Origin: Polyangia bacterium
Lineage (GTDB): Bacteria > Myxococcota_A > Polyangia > Nannocystales > Nannocystaceae
Direction of reading: 5' to 3'
Length of the DNA stretch: 64,000 nucleotides
NCBI GenBank assembly: GCA_030424595.1
Contig: JAUHWG010000027.1
Span: 1-64,000, forward strand
Positions 45,702 through 58,223 of this stretch are shown piece by piece. The position numbers and the translations under genes were made by a program. The notes under the pieces are model-generated. The model worked only from the letters and a program-made list of their open reading frames with translations. It did not search any database and was not told where the DNA came from. The first letter of the stretch is position 1; each line of letters opens with the position of its first letter.

Positions 45702-47068
45702 CGCCGCACCCCCGTGATGAGCGCTGCCTTGTGCACCCCGGGATCATCGACGCCCGCGGCCCTTCGGGTCAACACGCCGGCGATCCCCGAGGTCCCGGTC
45801 GCGCAGGCGAGCACGCCCAGCTCGCGCTCAGCAGCGTCACGCGCCCGGACGAGCGTGTCCTCGTCGACGAGCACGACCTCCCCGTCGGTCGCGAGCAGGG
45901 TCTCGACGATCGACGCCCAGTCGTAGGTCTCGTCGTCGAGGATCCCGTCGGCGACGCTCTCGGGCGCCTCTGGCCAGGGGCTCATAAAGTCTCGGCGATG
46001 GCGCTGCGCCCTCGCGAGGGCAGCCTCGGCCCCTGTCGATCGGGCCAGCTCCCGCACCCGCTCGAAGGTCCGGTGCAGCGGGTGGGCGTTGGCGGTCTGG
46101 ACCGCGAAGAGGCGCGGCTGAGCCGGCACGATCCCGGCGCGCTCGGCCAGCTCCAGCCCCTGCGAGACGCCGCTGGCGAGCGCACCGCCGCCGACCTGGA
46201 CGAAGAGCTGCCCGAGCGGCGCGGGGCTCTGGGCCCGGTGCTGGAGGGCGAGCTCCCAGCCCAGCGTCATCCCCCCCTGGATCGTCAGGCCGTTGTCGGG
46301 CCCCTGGCAGGAGAAGGGGAGCGACCCTCCGGCGAGGGCCTCGCGAAAGCGGTGGTAGCAGGGATCCCCCGGCGGGTCCTCCGGCCTGCGGGGGCAGACC
46401 TCGACGACCGCGTCCAGCTCGCGGAGACGACGGAGCACCGAGGGCTTGGCCGAAGGCGGGACGAAGACCCGCAGCCGCCTCCCAGCCGCCTTGGCGACGA
46501 TCGAAGCGGCGAGCGCAGCGTTGCCGCAGCTCGCGATCGCCAGCTCGCGATCATGAAGGTCGACGAGCCCGAGCCGCGAGACCACCTCCAGATGGACCGC
46601 CAGGCCCATCATATGCCTCGCCTTGTGTGAGCCGCTGACGTTGCCGGTCTCGTCCTTGATCCACAGGTCGAGCCCCGCGTTGTAGCCGTAGGGGGTCTGG
46701 ACGAAGCCTGTGCCGTCGACCTCCGCGACGGCGCGGTCGAGGCCGGAGACGAGCTCGACATAGTCGACGTCGCCCATCCCCAACCGCCGGGCGAGGCGGT
46801 AGGAGTGCATCAGCCGGCGAAAGCGGAGAAAGGGCGAGCGCTCGTCGCTCGCGGCGGCCGCGACCGCGAGGAAGATGTCTCTCAGGCCATCTTCGGCGAT
46901 CCTGACCCGCAGGACATGGTCGATCTCCGGCTGCGCGCTGGCCTCGGGGCAACCAAAGGGCAGCGCCGTCGACGGGTCCAGCCGCGCGCCACAGCCGGCG
47001 CAGACCAGGCGACTCTCGAGCTCGCCGCCGGACACCTCCTGCGGGCGCGAATTATCGCTCGCTACCAT
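45698..47068 (-). CDS. Fold-type-II PLP enzyme with N-terminal zinc-ribbon (threonine-synthase-like)
   Basis: 456 residues. An N-terminal ribbon-like Cys23-x2-Cys26...Cys40 precedes the catalytic domain. PLP Lys149 lies in SGSHKARHM, the phosphate/Asn loop is SCGNAAL and the phosphate-binding glycine turn is VQVGGGALASG. It resembles threonine synthase, diaminopropionate ammonia-lyase and serine/threonine dehydratase. A beta-elimination on a 2,3-diamino or ureido acid would fit the pathway, but this is unproved. Coupled to the nitrilase gene; 73 bases after the other PLP gene. Confidence 0.82.
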   Translation of the reverse strand: MVASDNSRPQEVSGGELESRLVCAGCGARLDPSTALPFGCPEASAQPEIDHVLRVRIAEDGLRDIFLAVAAAASDERSPFLRFRRLMHSYRLARRLGMGDVDYVELVSGLDRAVAEVDGTGFVQTPYGYNAGLDLWIKDETGNVSGSHKARHMMGLAVHLEVVSRLGLVDLHDRELAIASCGNAALAASIVAKAAGRRLRVFVPPSAKPSVLRRLRELDAVVEVCPRRPEDPPGDPCYHRFREALAGGSLPFSCQGPDNGLTIQGGMTLGWELALQHRAQSPAPLGQLFVQVGGGALASGVSQGLELAERAGIVPAQPRLFAVQTANAHPLHRTFERVRELARSTGAEAALARAQRHRRDFMSPWPEAPESVADGILDDETYDWASIVETLLATDGEVVLVDEDTLVRARDAAERELGVLACATGTSGIAGVLTRRAAGVDDPGVHKAALITGVRR

Positions 47069-47141
47069 CGCCGACTCCGCTCCGCACCGCAGGGACCGCG
47101 TCGCCTACCCTCAGCGTCGCCGCGAGCTTGAGGACCGATCG

Positions 47142-48656
<1,515 letters not shown>

Positions 48657-48659
48657 GGG

Positions 48660-49657
48660 CTATTTCAACGCCTCCATACGTCGCCATAGGCGCGCCGCCT
48701 CGGCGGTCGCGCGCTCTCGGATCGCCGCGCAGGTCTCGTCGCTCGGCGGTGCGCCGGCCAGCGGCACCTCGCCGTCAAAGAGCTCTGCAAGAAGTCTCTG
48801 GCCGCCGGCGAGCCGCTGCTCCACCCGGGCCATCGGCTCGCCGTGCTCGCGGGCGGCCCGCAGCAGCTCAGCCTCCTCCTCGGCCATGTCGGCGGGGTAG
48901 CCGTCGGTGCCGAGGGCGACGCGCCCGCTCTGGCCGAGATGCTGGGGATAGCCGACCTTGTTGCCGGCGTTCGAGCGCGGGTTTTGGACCAACCAGATCC
49001 CGGCGGAGTCGACCGCGTGGACCTCGTCGGCGCTCAGGTGGACGCCGTGGGCGAAGATCGATCCGGGGATCATCGCGTCGCAGCGATCGAGGCGATCGAT
49101 GAGGCCGTCGTAGCCGCGCCTGCGCGCGTCCTCGACGTCTGCGAGGTCCTCCGCGACGTGGATGTGCAGCACGCTCCCGAGCGTGCGGGCGAGCTCCGCG
49201 GCCTCGCCGAGGATCTCGTCCGATACGGTGAAGGCCGCGTGGATCCCGACGACCCCGCGGATGAGCGGCCGCCGATTGTCACGGATAAAGCGCTCGCACT
49301 CGCGCAGGCCCCGGCGCGCCTCCTCGGGGCCGCCGTTGCGCTCGGTCACCCCGTAGCAGAGCACCGCCGGCATCCCGAGCCCTTGGCAGACGTCGGCGAG
49401 GATGTCGAGCGAGCCGTCGATGAGCGGCGGCGACTCGTGGTGATCGATGAGGCCGACCGTGCCGAGGCGGAGCGCGTCGGCGACGTAGAGCTCCGCGCTC
49501 GCCCGCAGCGAGGCGGCGTCGAGGGCCCGGTCGAGCCGCCACCACAGGCGCTCCAGGATCTCGACGAAGCAGGTCGGCGGCGGCAGGGGGGCCGGGATGC
49601 CGAGCGGCGCGAGGCCGCTGTAGAGGTGGGTGTGGGCGTTGATCGAGCCGGGGCTGT

Positions 49658-49661
<4 letters not shown>
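48660..49661 (-). CDS. ssnA: Compact SsnA-like amidohydrolase lacking the flanking beta-sandwich
   Basis: 333 residues. Metal-dependent (usually Zn or Fe) hydrolase of cyclic amides or aminopurine-like rings. Ligands His10-x-His12 (INAHTHLYSG), His168 (HIHVAED), His205 (FAHGVHLS) and Asp253 (LGTDGYPADM) are all present. SsnA of E. coli is about 440 residues and begins about 55 residues earlier with a beta-sandwich domain. Here ATG 49661 stands directly before the HxH motif, in ATGA overlap with the xdhD-like stop, and an AAGG lies upstream. Both beta-sandwich halves seem lost. Confidence 0.85.
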
Positions 49662-52291
<2,630 letters not shown>

Positions 52292-52377
52292 GATCCGGGA
52301 GGATAACGCGCAGAGCCGCCCTTGCAGCGCAATTATTGTCGTGCGGGGGCTGCACGTCCCGGGCCTCGAGCGACGAA

Positions 52378-52399
52378 GGGGGCCTCCGAAGAGCCCCCC
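52378..52399 (-). terminator. Terminator hairpin with UUCG loop between DUF2330 and xdhD-like genes
   Basis: Read on the minus strand: GGGGGGCTC, loop TTCG, GAGGCCCCC, a nine-base stem with one mismatch and the stable UUCG tetraloop. It sits between the DUF2330 stop (52424) and the xdhD-like ATG (52291), and so separates the two transcripts. Confidence 0.7.
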
Positions 52400-52423
52400 T
52401 CCATGCGCAGGTGTCCGAACCGA

Positions 52424-54160
52424 CTAGCCGCGGCGACGGCGGAGGCCGACCAGGCCGAGGAGCGCCAGGCCGAAGGCGAGACCGCCGGCGTTGCCCTCGC
52501 TCGTGCAGCCGCAGCCGCCCTCCGAGTCCTCACCCGCGGTGTCGCTGCCGCTGTCGTACGACGGCCGGTTCGCGGTGTTCCACTCCTCCAGCATCGTGTC
52601 GATCGTCTCCGTGTTGGTGTTGAGCACCTGCGGCGCCCCCACAAGCAACATCTGCTGGGTCTCCTCCTCCCACGGCATCTCGTCCGGGAAGAGCGGCCAC
52701 GGACCGTCGTCCGGGACAAACACGTTGCGCTCGTCCGGCAGCGTGTACTCCGCGTGGCCGTCGCAGCGGTTGAGCTTCTGCGCGATCCGAATCCGCGCGA
52801 TCTCGGGGAGGTCCGGGTTCTCCGCGAACATCGGGTCCTCGTTCATCTCCGCCGGTGAGATCGTCGTGTACATCCGCGTCACGTAGGGCTTGGTCTGAAG
52901 CAGCGTCAGCGCCCGCTGACCCGGGGCGACGATCCGCTCGTCGAACGCGGTCGAGAAGGCCGTGCCGTCCCCCCACAGCTCCTGATCGATCATCGCCTCG
53001 TAGCAGCTCAGGCAGTTGTAGAACTCCGCCGCGCCGATCCCCTGCGGCGCCGGCAGGTACTCGCCCAGCAGCCCCTCCAGCAGCGGGTGCCGGTACTCGC
53101 ACTGGACCTCGCCGAAGTCGTAGCACTCCATGATGTTCTGCTGCAGGAGCTGGTCGTAGACCTCGATCGCCGGCAGCCCCGTGAAGGCCTTCGCGTCCCA
53201 CTGCTCGTTGAAGAAGCCGTTTTGCGAGATGACGTTGCTCGGCCCGGCGTACTCGGTGACAAACGCGTTACCCTCCGCCTTGAAGGCGTCGACCGCCGCC
53301 GTCACCACCTCCTTGTAGTTCGCCGCGAAGTTCGGCCAGTCGATCTTCAGCGGGTTCACCAGCACGTGCCGGTAGTTCGTCGGGATCGCCCGGTGATCCC
53401 CGAGGAAGAACACCCGGATGTCCATGTCCTCCGCCGCCGCCACCTTCGTCAGCCGGATCGGCACGCAGGGCTCCACCCCCTGGTAGCGCATCGTGATCGG
53501 GTGGACCACCGGCTTCTCCGCCGGCACCAGCTTGAACGCCGCGAAGAGGTTGTTCTCCGCCAGGTACGCCTCGATGATCGGGATCGCCGCCTCGTCGTAG
53601 CCGTAGCCGTTGTCGTCGAACCAGGTCAGCAGCTCCGCCGAGTCCTTGCTCTCCAGCACCGTGATGTCGAACGCGCCGACCGTCCCCGCGAAGACCACCG
53701 TCGGGCCCTCAGGGACGCCCGTCTCTTCGCCAGAGGTTCCGCTGCCCGTGGCCGAATCGCCCGCGTTGCCGTCGCTGCCGCCGCTCGACAGGCTCTGACC
53801 GCTGTCGTCGCCGCACAGCTCGGTCGTCGTGTTCATGCCGTAGTTCGGCACGGTGCCGTTGAGCACATTGTCGAAGAAGAGCTCGGAGCCGACGAAGAAC
53901 TCCGGCAGCGACGCCATCGGCACGATCCACGAGAACTTCGACGCCTCGGTCTCGGGGTCGTAGGCGATCTGGATGTGCACCTCGACGGTGTCCCCGTCGA
54001 AGGCGAAGATGATGTTCTCGCCGGTCTGATCCACCGGCACCTGCTGCGGGCCGGCGTCGCAGAACGTCCCGCCGCAGGCCTCGGCCGGCGTCGCGTAGGT
54101 GAAGGTCGTCGCGGCGACCGCGGCCGAGAAGAGGGTCGCAAAGCTAAGCTTAGTATTCAT
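52424..54160 (-). CDS. DUF2330 protein with MYXO-CTERM-type tail, copy 1
   Basis: 578 residues from ATG 54160; ATG 54169 is possible. Signal peptide ends near TPAEACGG. The DUF2330 domain opens with CGGTFCDAGPQQVPVDQTGENIIFAF, typical of this family. A Ser/Gly linker lies at about residues 113-143. The C-terminus has a GCGCTSEG cysteine motif, hydrophobic helix and RRRRG, which is a MYXO-CTERM-style sorting tail, so the protein is likely surface-displayed and processed. Adjacent paralogue upstream. Function unknown. Confidence 0.88.
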   Translation of the reverse strand: MNTKLSFATLFSAAVAATTFTYATPAEACGGTFCDAGPQQVPVDQTGENIIFAFDGDTVEVHIQIAYDPETEASKFSWIVPMASLPEFFVGSELFFDNVLNGTVPNYGMNTTTELCGDDSGQSLSSGGSDGNAGDSATGSGTSGEETGVPEGPTVVFAGTVGAFDITVLESKDSAELLTWFDDNGYGYDEAAIPIIEAYLAENNLFAAFKLVPAEKPVVHPITMRYQGVEPCVPIRLTKVAAAEDMDIRVFFLGDHRAIPTNYRHVLVNPLKIDWPNFAANYKEVVTAAVDAFKAEGNAFVTEYAGPSNVISQNGFFNEQWDAKAFTGLPAIEVYDQLLQQNIMECYDFGEVQCEYRHPLLEGLLGEYLPAPQGIGAAEFYNCLSCYEAMIDQELWGDGTAFSTAFDERIVAPGQRALTLLQTKPYVTRMYTTISPAEMNEDPMFAENPDLPEIARIRIAQKLNRCDGHAEYTLPDERNVFVPDDGPWPLFPDEMPWEEETQQMLLVGAPQVLNTNTETIDTMLEEWNTANRPSYDSGSDTAGEDSEGGCGCTSEGNAGGLAFGLALLGLVGLRRRRG

Positions 54161-54392
54161 GGGACCCATGATACCGGCGAAGTACGGGGTATCAACCCCA
54201 GCGAGCGCCTCGGAGCGGTCGGAACGGCGATAACTTGAGCCCAGGAGCCAGGCCTGCCGAGCAGCTGGCGAGCCGACTTGTGAGATCGCTCGGCAGTCCT
54301 CCTGCGACCGCGACATCTCTGTCACGATCTCGGATCCATGGGCGCGCCGAAGCTGCCGAGCCGAGCCGAAGCTGCCGAACCGAAGCGGCCCA

Positions 54393-54408
54393 CGCGGGGA
54401 GCCCCGCG
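54393..54408 (-). terminator. Possible hairpin after DUF2330 copy 2
   Basis: CGCGGGG and CCCCGCG (54393-54408) flank only AG, so the usable stem is about six bases around a four-base loop. It is near the stop at 54427; evidence is weak. Two copies of GCCGAAGCTGCCGA also lie just to its left (about 54346-54386). Confidence 0.35.
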
Positions 54409-54426
54409 GGGCCTCGCTACGGCGTC

Positions 54427-56181
54427 CTAGCTGCGACGGCGACGACGGAGGCTCACGAGCCCTAGGAGCGCGAGGCCGAAGGCGAGCCCGCCCGCGCTGC
54501 CCTCGCTGGTGCAGCCGCAGCCGCCCTCCGAGTCCTCACCCGCCGTGTCGCTGCCGCTGTCGTACGACGGCCGATTGGCGGTGTTCCACTCCTCCAGCAT
54601 CGTGTTGATCGTCTCGGTGTTGGTGTTGAGCACCTGCGGCGCCCCCACCAGCAACATCTGCTGGGTCTCCTCCTCCCACGGCATCTCGTCCGGGAAGAGC
54701 GGCCACGGACCGTCGTTCGGGACGAACACGTTGCGCTCGTCCGGCAGCGTGTACTCCGCGTGACCGTCGCAGCGGTTGAGCTTCTGCGCCATCCGGATCC
54801 GCGCGATCTCGGGGAGGTCCGGGTTCTCCGCGAACATCGGATCGTCGTTCATCTCCGCCGGCGAGATCGTCGTGTACATCCGCGTCACGTAGGGCTTGGT
54901 CTCCAGCAGCGTCAGCGCCCGCTGACCCGGGGCGACGATCCGCTCGTCGTACGCGGTCGAGAAGGCCGTGCCGTCCCCCCACAGCTCCTGATCGATCATC
55001 GCCTCGTAGCAGCTCAGGCAGTTGTAGAACTCCGCCGCGCCGATCCCCTGCGGCGCCGGCAGGTACTCGCCCAGCAGCCCCTCCAGCAGCGGGTGCCGGT
55101 ACTCGCACTGGACCTCGCCGAAGTCGTAGCACTCCATGATGTTCTGCTGCAGGAGCTGGTCGTAGACCTCGATCGCCGGCAGCCCCGTGAAGGCCTTCGC
55201 GTCCCACTGCTCGTTGAAGAAGCCGTTTTGCGAGATGACGTTGCTCGGCCCGGCGTACTCGGTGACAAACGCGTTACCCTCCGCCTTGAAGGCGTCGACC
55301 GCCGCCGTCACCACCTCCTTGTAGTTCGCCGCGAAGTTCGGCCAGTCGATCTTCAGCGGGTTCACCAGCACGTGCCGGTAGTTCGTCGGGATCGCCCGGT
55401 GATCCCCGAGGAAGAACACCCGGATGTCCATGTCCTCCGCCGCCGCCACCTTCGTCAGCCGGATCGGCACGCAGGGCTCCACCCCCTGGTAGCGCATCGT
55501 GATCGGGTGGACCACCGGCTTCTCCGCTGGCACCAGCTTGAACGCCGCGAAGAGGTTGTTCTCCGCCAGGTACGCCTCGATGATCGGGATCGCCGCCTCG
55601 TCGTAGCCGTAGCCGTTGTCGTCGAACCAGGTCAGCAGCTCCGACGAGTCCTTGCTCTCCAGCACCGTGATGTCGAACGCGCCCACCGTCCCCTGAAAGA
55701 CCACCGTCGGGCCCTCAGGAGCGCCGCTGTCGGTGCCGCTCGCCCCGGAGGTCGACCCGCCAGCGGTCGAATCACCGCCGCTCGCGCTGGCCGTCGCCGA
55801 GGCGCTCGCCTGGGCCGTATCACCGCCGCACTGCTCGGTCGTCGTCGTCAGGCCGTAGGTCGGGACAGTCCCGTTGAGGACATTGTCAAAGAAGAGCTCG
55901 GAGCCGACGAAGAACTCCGGCAGCGACTGCATCGGCACGATCCACGAGAACTTCGACGCCTCGGTCTCGGGGTCGTAGGCGATCTGGATGTGCACCTCGA
56001 CGGTGTCCCCGTCGAAGGCGAAGATGATGTTCTCGCCGGTCTGGTCCACCGGCACCTGCTGCGGGCCGGCGTCGCAGAAGGTCCCGCCGCAGGCCTCGGC
56101 CGGGGCGGAGTAGGTCAAGGCGGTGCTCGCCGCGAGGGAGCTGAGGACAATCGGTAGGCTAAGACGATTAAGTAGACGCAT
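54427..56181 (-). CDS. DUF2330 protein with MYXO-CTERM-type tail, copy 2
   Basis: 584 residues from ATG 56181. Same architecture as the next gene downstream: signal, CGGTFCDAGPQQ start of DUF2330, variable Ser/Gly/Ala linker (about 118-150), DUF2330 body, GCGCTSEG motif, hydrophobic helix and RRRRRS. The linker and signal differ strongly from copy 1, while the DNA at 54951-55527 appears identical to copy 1. Both copies lie on the same strand, 257 bases apart, so this is a tandem duplication kept alike in part by gene conversion. Confidence 0.88.
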   Translation of the reverse strand: MRLLNRLSLPIVLSSLAASTALTYSAPAEACGGTFCDAGPQQVPVDQTGENIIFAFDGDTVEVHIQIAYDPETEASKFSWIVPMQSLPEFFVGSELFFDNVLNGTVPTYGLTTTTEQCGGDTAQASASATASASGGDSTAGGSTSGASGTDSGAPEGPTVVFQGTVGAFDITVLESKDSSELLTWFDDNGYGYDEAAIPIIEAYLAENNLFAAFKLVPAEKPVVHPITMRYQGVEPCVPIRLTKVAAAEDMDIRVFFLGDHRAIPTNYRHVLVNPLKIDWPNFAANYKEVVTAAVDAFKAEGNAFVTEYAGPSNVISQNGFFNEQWDAKAFTGLPAIEVYDQLLQQNIMECYDFGEVQCEYRHPLLEGLLGEYLPAPQGIGAAEFYNCLSCYEAMIDQELWGDGTAFSTAYDERIVAPGQRALTLLETKPYVTRMYTTISPAEMNDDPMFAENPDLPEIARIRMAQKLNRCDGHAEYTLPDERNVFVPNDGPWPLFPDEMPWEEETQQMLLVGAPQVLNTNTETINTMLEEWNTANRPSYDSGSDTAGEDSEGGCGCTSEGSAGGLAFGLALLGLVSLRRRRRS

Positions 56182-56505
56182 TCGGGGATGATAGGACCCC
56201 CATGCGCGCAGACCAAGCGGATCCCAAGAAAGATCGTCCTCCCCGCGCTCCTCCGGCTCCCGCGAATCGCAACAGAACATCGTGCTGCGACCGCCTCGAC
56301 CTCACGGGCGGCGAGCGGCGGCCTCGCTCGCTCGCCTTCGCAGCCCCGGGCACCCCCGCAGACTCGCGCCATCGAGCACGACTTCGGCCGCGCTGCCTGC
56401 CCCCCGAGCCCGCGTATCCGCCCCTCTGTGCGCCCCCGCGCGCTGCTAGAGGTTTGCTCTCGGCAGCGGCGACTCGCTAGCATCGACCGGACGATCGGGT
56501 TGGGT
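56182..56505. other. 324-base intergenic region between divergent genes
   Basis: Carries the promoters for DUF2330 copy 2 (left) and the vWA lipoprotein (right). Apparent plus-strand coding from 56188 is low-complexity and I see no ribosome site. No repeats were recognised. Confidence 0.5.
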
Positions 56506-58113
56506 ATGCGCGACATTGCGACAGCGGGGCTCTTGGCGGTGATCCTGACGACCGGCTGCGGCCAGCCTCCACCTGCGGAGGCAGACAGCGAACCTTCGCC
56601 CAGAGTGGAGCGCACCGCGAGGCGAGCGCCCGCCCTACCCAGCCCCCCTGCGCTGACGACAGCTCCTCCGGAGACCGCGACGGTCGCCGACGCCTGGGAT
56701 CTGGGCGGCGATGCGAGCGGCGTCGAGACCGTCGACGGCGTGCCCCTCGAGCTCGCGACCGAGGGCCCCTGGCAGATCCGACGGCCCGCCCGGAGCAGCG
56801 CCGACGACGGCTCCTATGGTACCGGCGGCCTCGGCCTCGTCGGCACCGGCCGCGGAGGTGGTGGCACAGGCGAGGGCACCATCGGCCTCGGCTCGATCGG
56901 CACGATCGGCCGGGGCGGCGGCGGCGGCTCCGGCTCCGGCTACGGGCGCGGGAGCGGTGCGATGGCCAGACCCAAGCGGTCCGCCAAACCATCCAGACCG
57001 ACGCCCAGCTCGTCCAAGCCCAGCTCCTCGAAAGGCCTCGACAAGCGCGCCAAGCAGGCCCCCGTCGGCCCGCTCAAGGCCGGGGCGACCGACGACAACG
57101 CGGATCTCAAGGGCTTCCTCGCCTACCTCGACGGCGCCCGCAAGTCGCTCCAGGATCGCTTTGAGGAGATCGACGTCCGCGGTCGGACGCTGGTCCAGGT
57201 GGTCGATCGTGCAGGTCATCCGCTCCCCGGCGCGCAGGTCCGGCTGGTCAACAAGCACCGGCGGGAGCTGTGGCGAGCGACCACCTACGGCGACGGCCGA
57301 GCGCCGATCTATCAGGGCATCGCCCTGCGAAGCGGCCAGGGACAGGACGATCCCCGCGAGCTCATGCTGGTCGTCGACGCCCTCGGCGCGCAGGTCACCG
57401 AGCCCTGGCCCGGCCCCGGCGAGGCGCTCACGATCACCGCGCCCGTCGAGCGAGGGCCCTCACCGCTCGTCGTCGAGGTCCTCTTCATCATCGACACCAC
57501 CGGATCGATGGGCGATGAGATCGCCCAGATCAAGGCGACGCTGCTCGCCGTCACCGACAGGATTCGCCGCGTCGACGCCAAGGCGGAGCTGCGCTACGGC
57601 GCCGTGCTCTACCGCGACGTCCGCGACCAGTACGTGACGATGCAACACCCCTTCACCGCGGACATCCAGGCCTTCGACGCCGCCCTGCGGAAGATCGAAG
57701 CCAACGGCGGCGGCGACTACCCGGAGTCGGTCAACCAAGGCCTCGCCCAGGCGGTGCGGGGGATGCAGTGGCAGCCGATCTCGGCCAAGGTCGCCTTCCT
57801 CATCGGCGACGCGCCGCCGCACATGGACTACAAGGGCGAGGCGACCTACGGCGAGAGCGCCCGCGAAGCCGTCGCCCTCGGGATCCGGATCCACGCCGTC
57901 GCCGCGAGCGGCCTCGACCCGCTCGGCTCGGTCGTCTTCCGTCAGGTCGCCCAGCTGACCCGCGGCAAGTTCATCTTCATCGAGTACGGCAAGGACTTGG
58001 CCGGCTCTGCCGCCAAGCACGGCGTGACGAAGAAGGACCTGAACGCCAACAACCTCGACACGATCATCTTCGACCAGATCCGCGAGGAGATCCGCGGCTG
58101 GGGCGCTCGCTAG
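56506..58113 (+). CDS. von Willebrand factor A lipoprotein with glycine-rich segment
   Basis: 535 residues from ATG 56506. Lipobox LTTGC (Cys18). A glycine-rich stretch at about 105-148 (LGLVGTGRGGGG, YGRGSG) recalls AgmX/GltJ-linked myxobacterial proteins. A beta domain (about 220-310) is followed by a vWA domain with the MIDAS Asp330-x-Thr332-x-Ser334 (DTTGSMGD), metal-dependent adhesion or protein binding. Late GDAPPHMDY also fits the vWA. Surface or periplasmic; partner unknown. Confidence 0.85.
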   Translation: MRDIATAGLLAVILTTGCGQPPPAEADSEPSPRVERTARRAPALPSPPALTTAPPETATVADAWDLGGDASGVETVDGVPLELATEGPWQIRRPARSSADDGSYGTGGLGLVGTGRGGGGTGEGTIGLGSIGTIGRGGGGGSGSGYGRGSGAMARPKRSAKPSRPTPSSSKPSSSKGLDKRAKQAPVGPLKAGATDDNADLKGFLAYLDGARKSLQDRFEEIDVRGRTLVQVVDRAGHPLPGAQVRLVNKHRRELWRATTYGDGRAPIYQGIALRSGQGQDDPRELMLVVDALGAQVTEPWPGPGEALTITAPVERGPSPLVVEVLFIIDTTGSMGDEIAQIKATLLAVTDRIRRVDAKAELRYGAVLYRDVRDQYVTMQHPFTADIQAFDAALRKIEANGGGDYPESVNQGLAQAVRGMQWQPISAKVAFLIGDAPPHMDYKGEATYGESAREAVALGIRIHAVAASGLDPLGSVVFRQVAQLTRGKFIFIEYGKDLAGSAAKHGVTKKDLNANNLDTIIFDQIREEIRGWGAR

Positions 58114-58223
58114 CCGCCTCGCGAGCCTCGCCCTCGACACGACCCGAACCCGAACCCGAACTCACTCGAACTCACCCGAACGGGCCCGACCCACGACGTG
58201 CGCCGCGGCTGGCTAGCTCGGCC

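Noticed and set aside
58140..58190. GAACCC-like runs resembling telomeric or origin repeats
   Set aside because: Only a few irregular copies between two genes, with no DnaA boxes seen; taken as low-complexity sequence.
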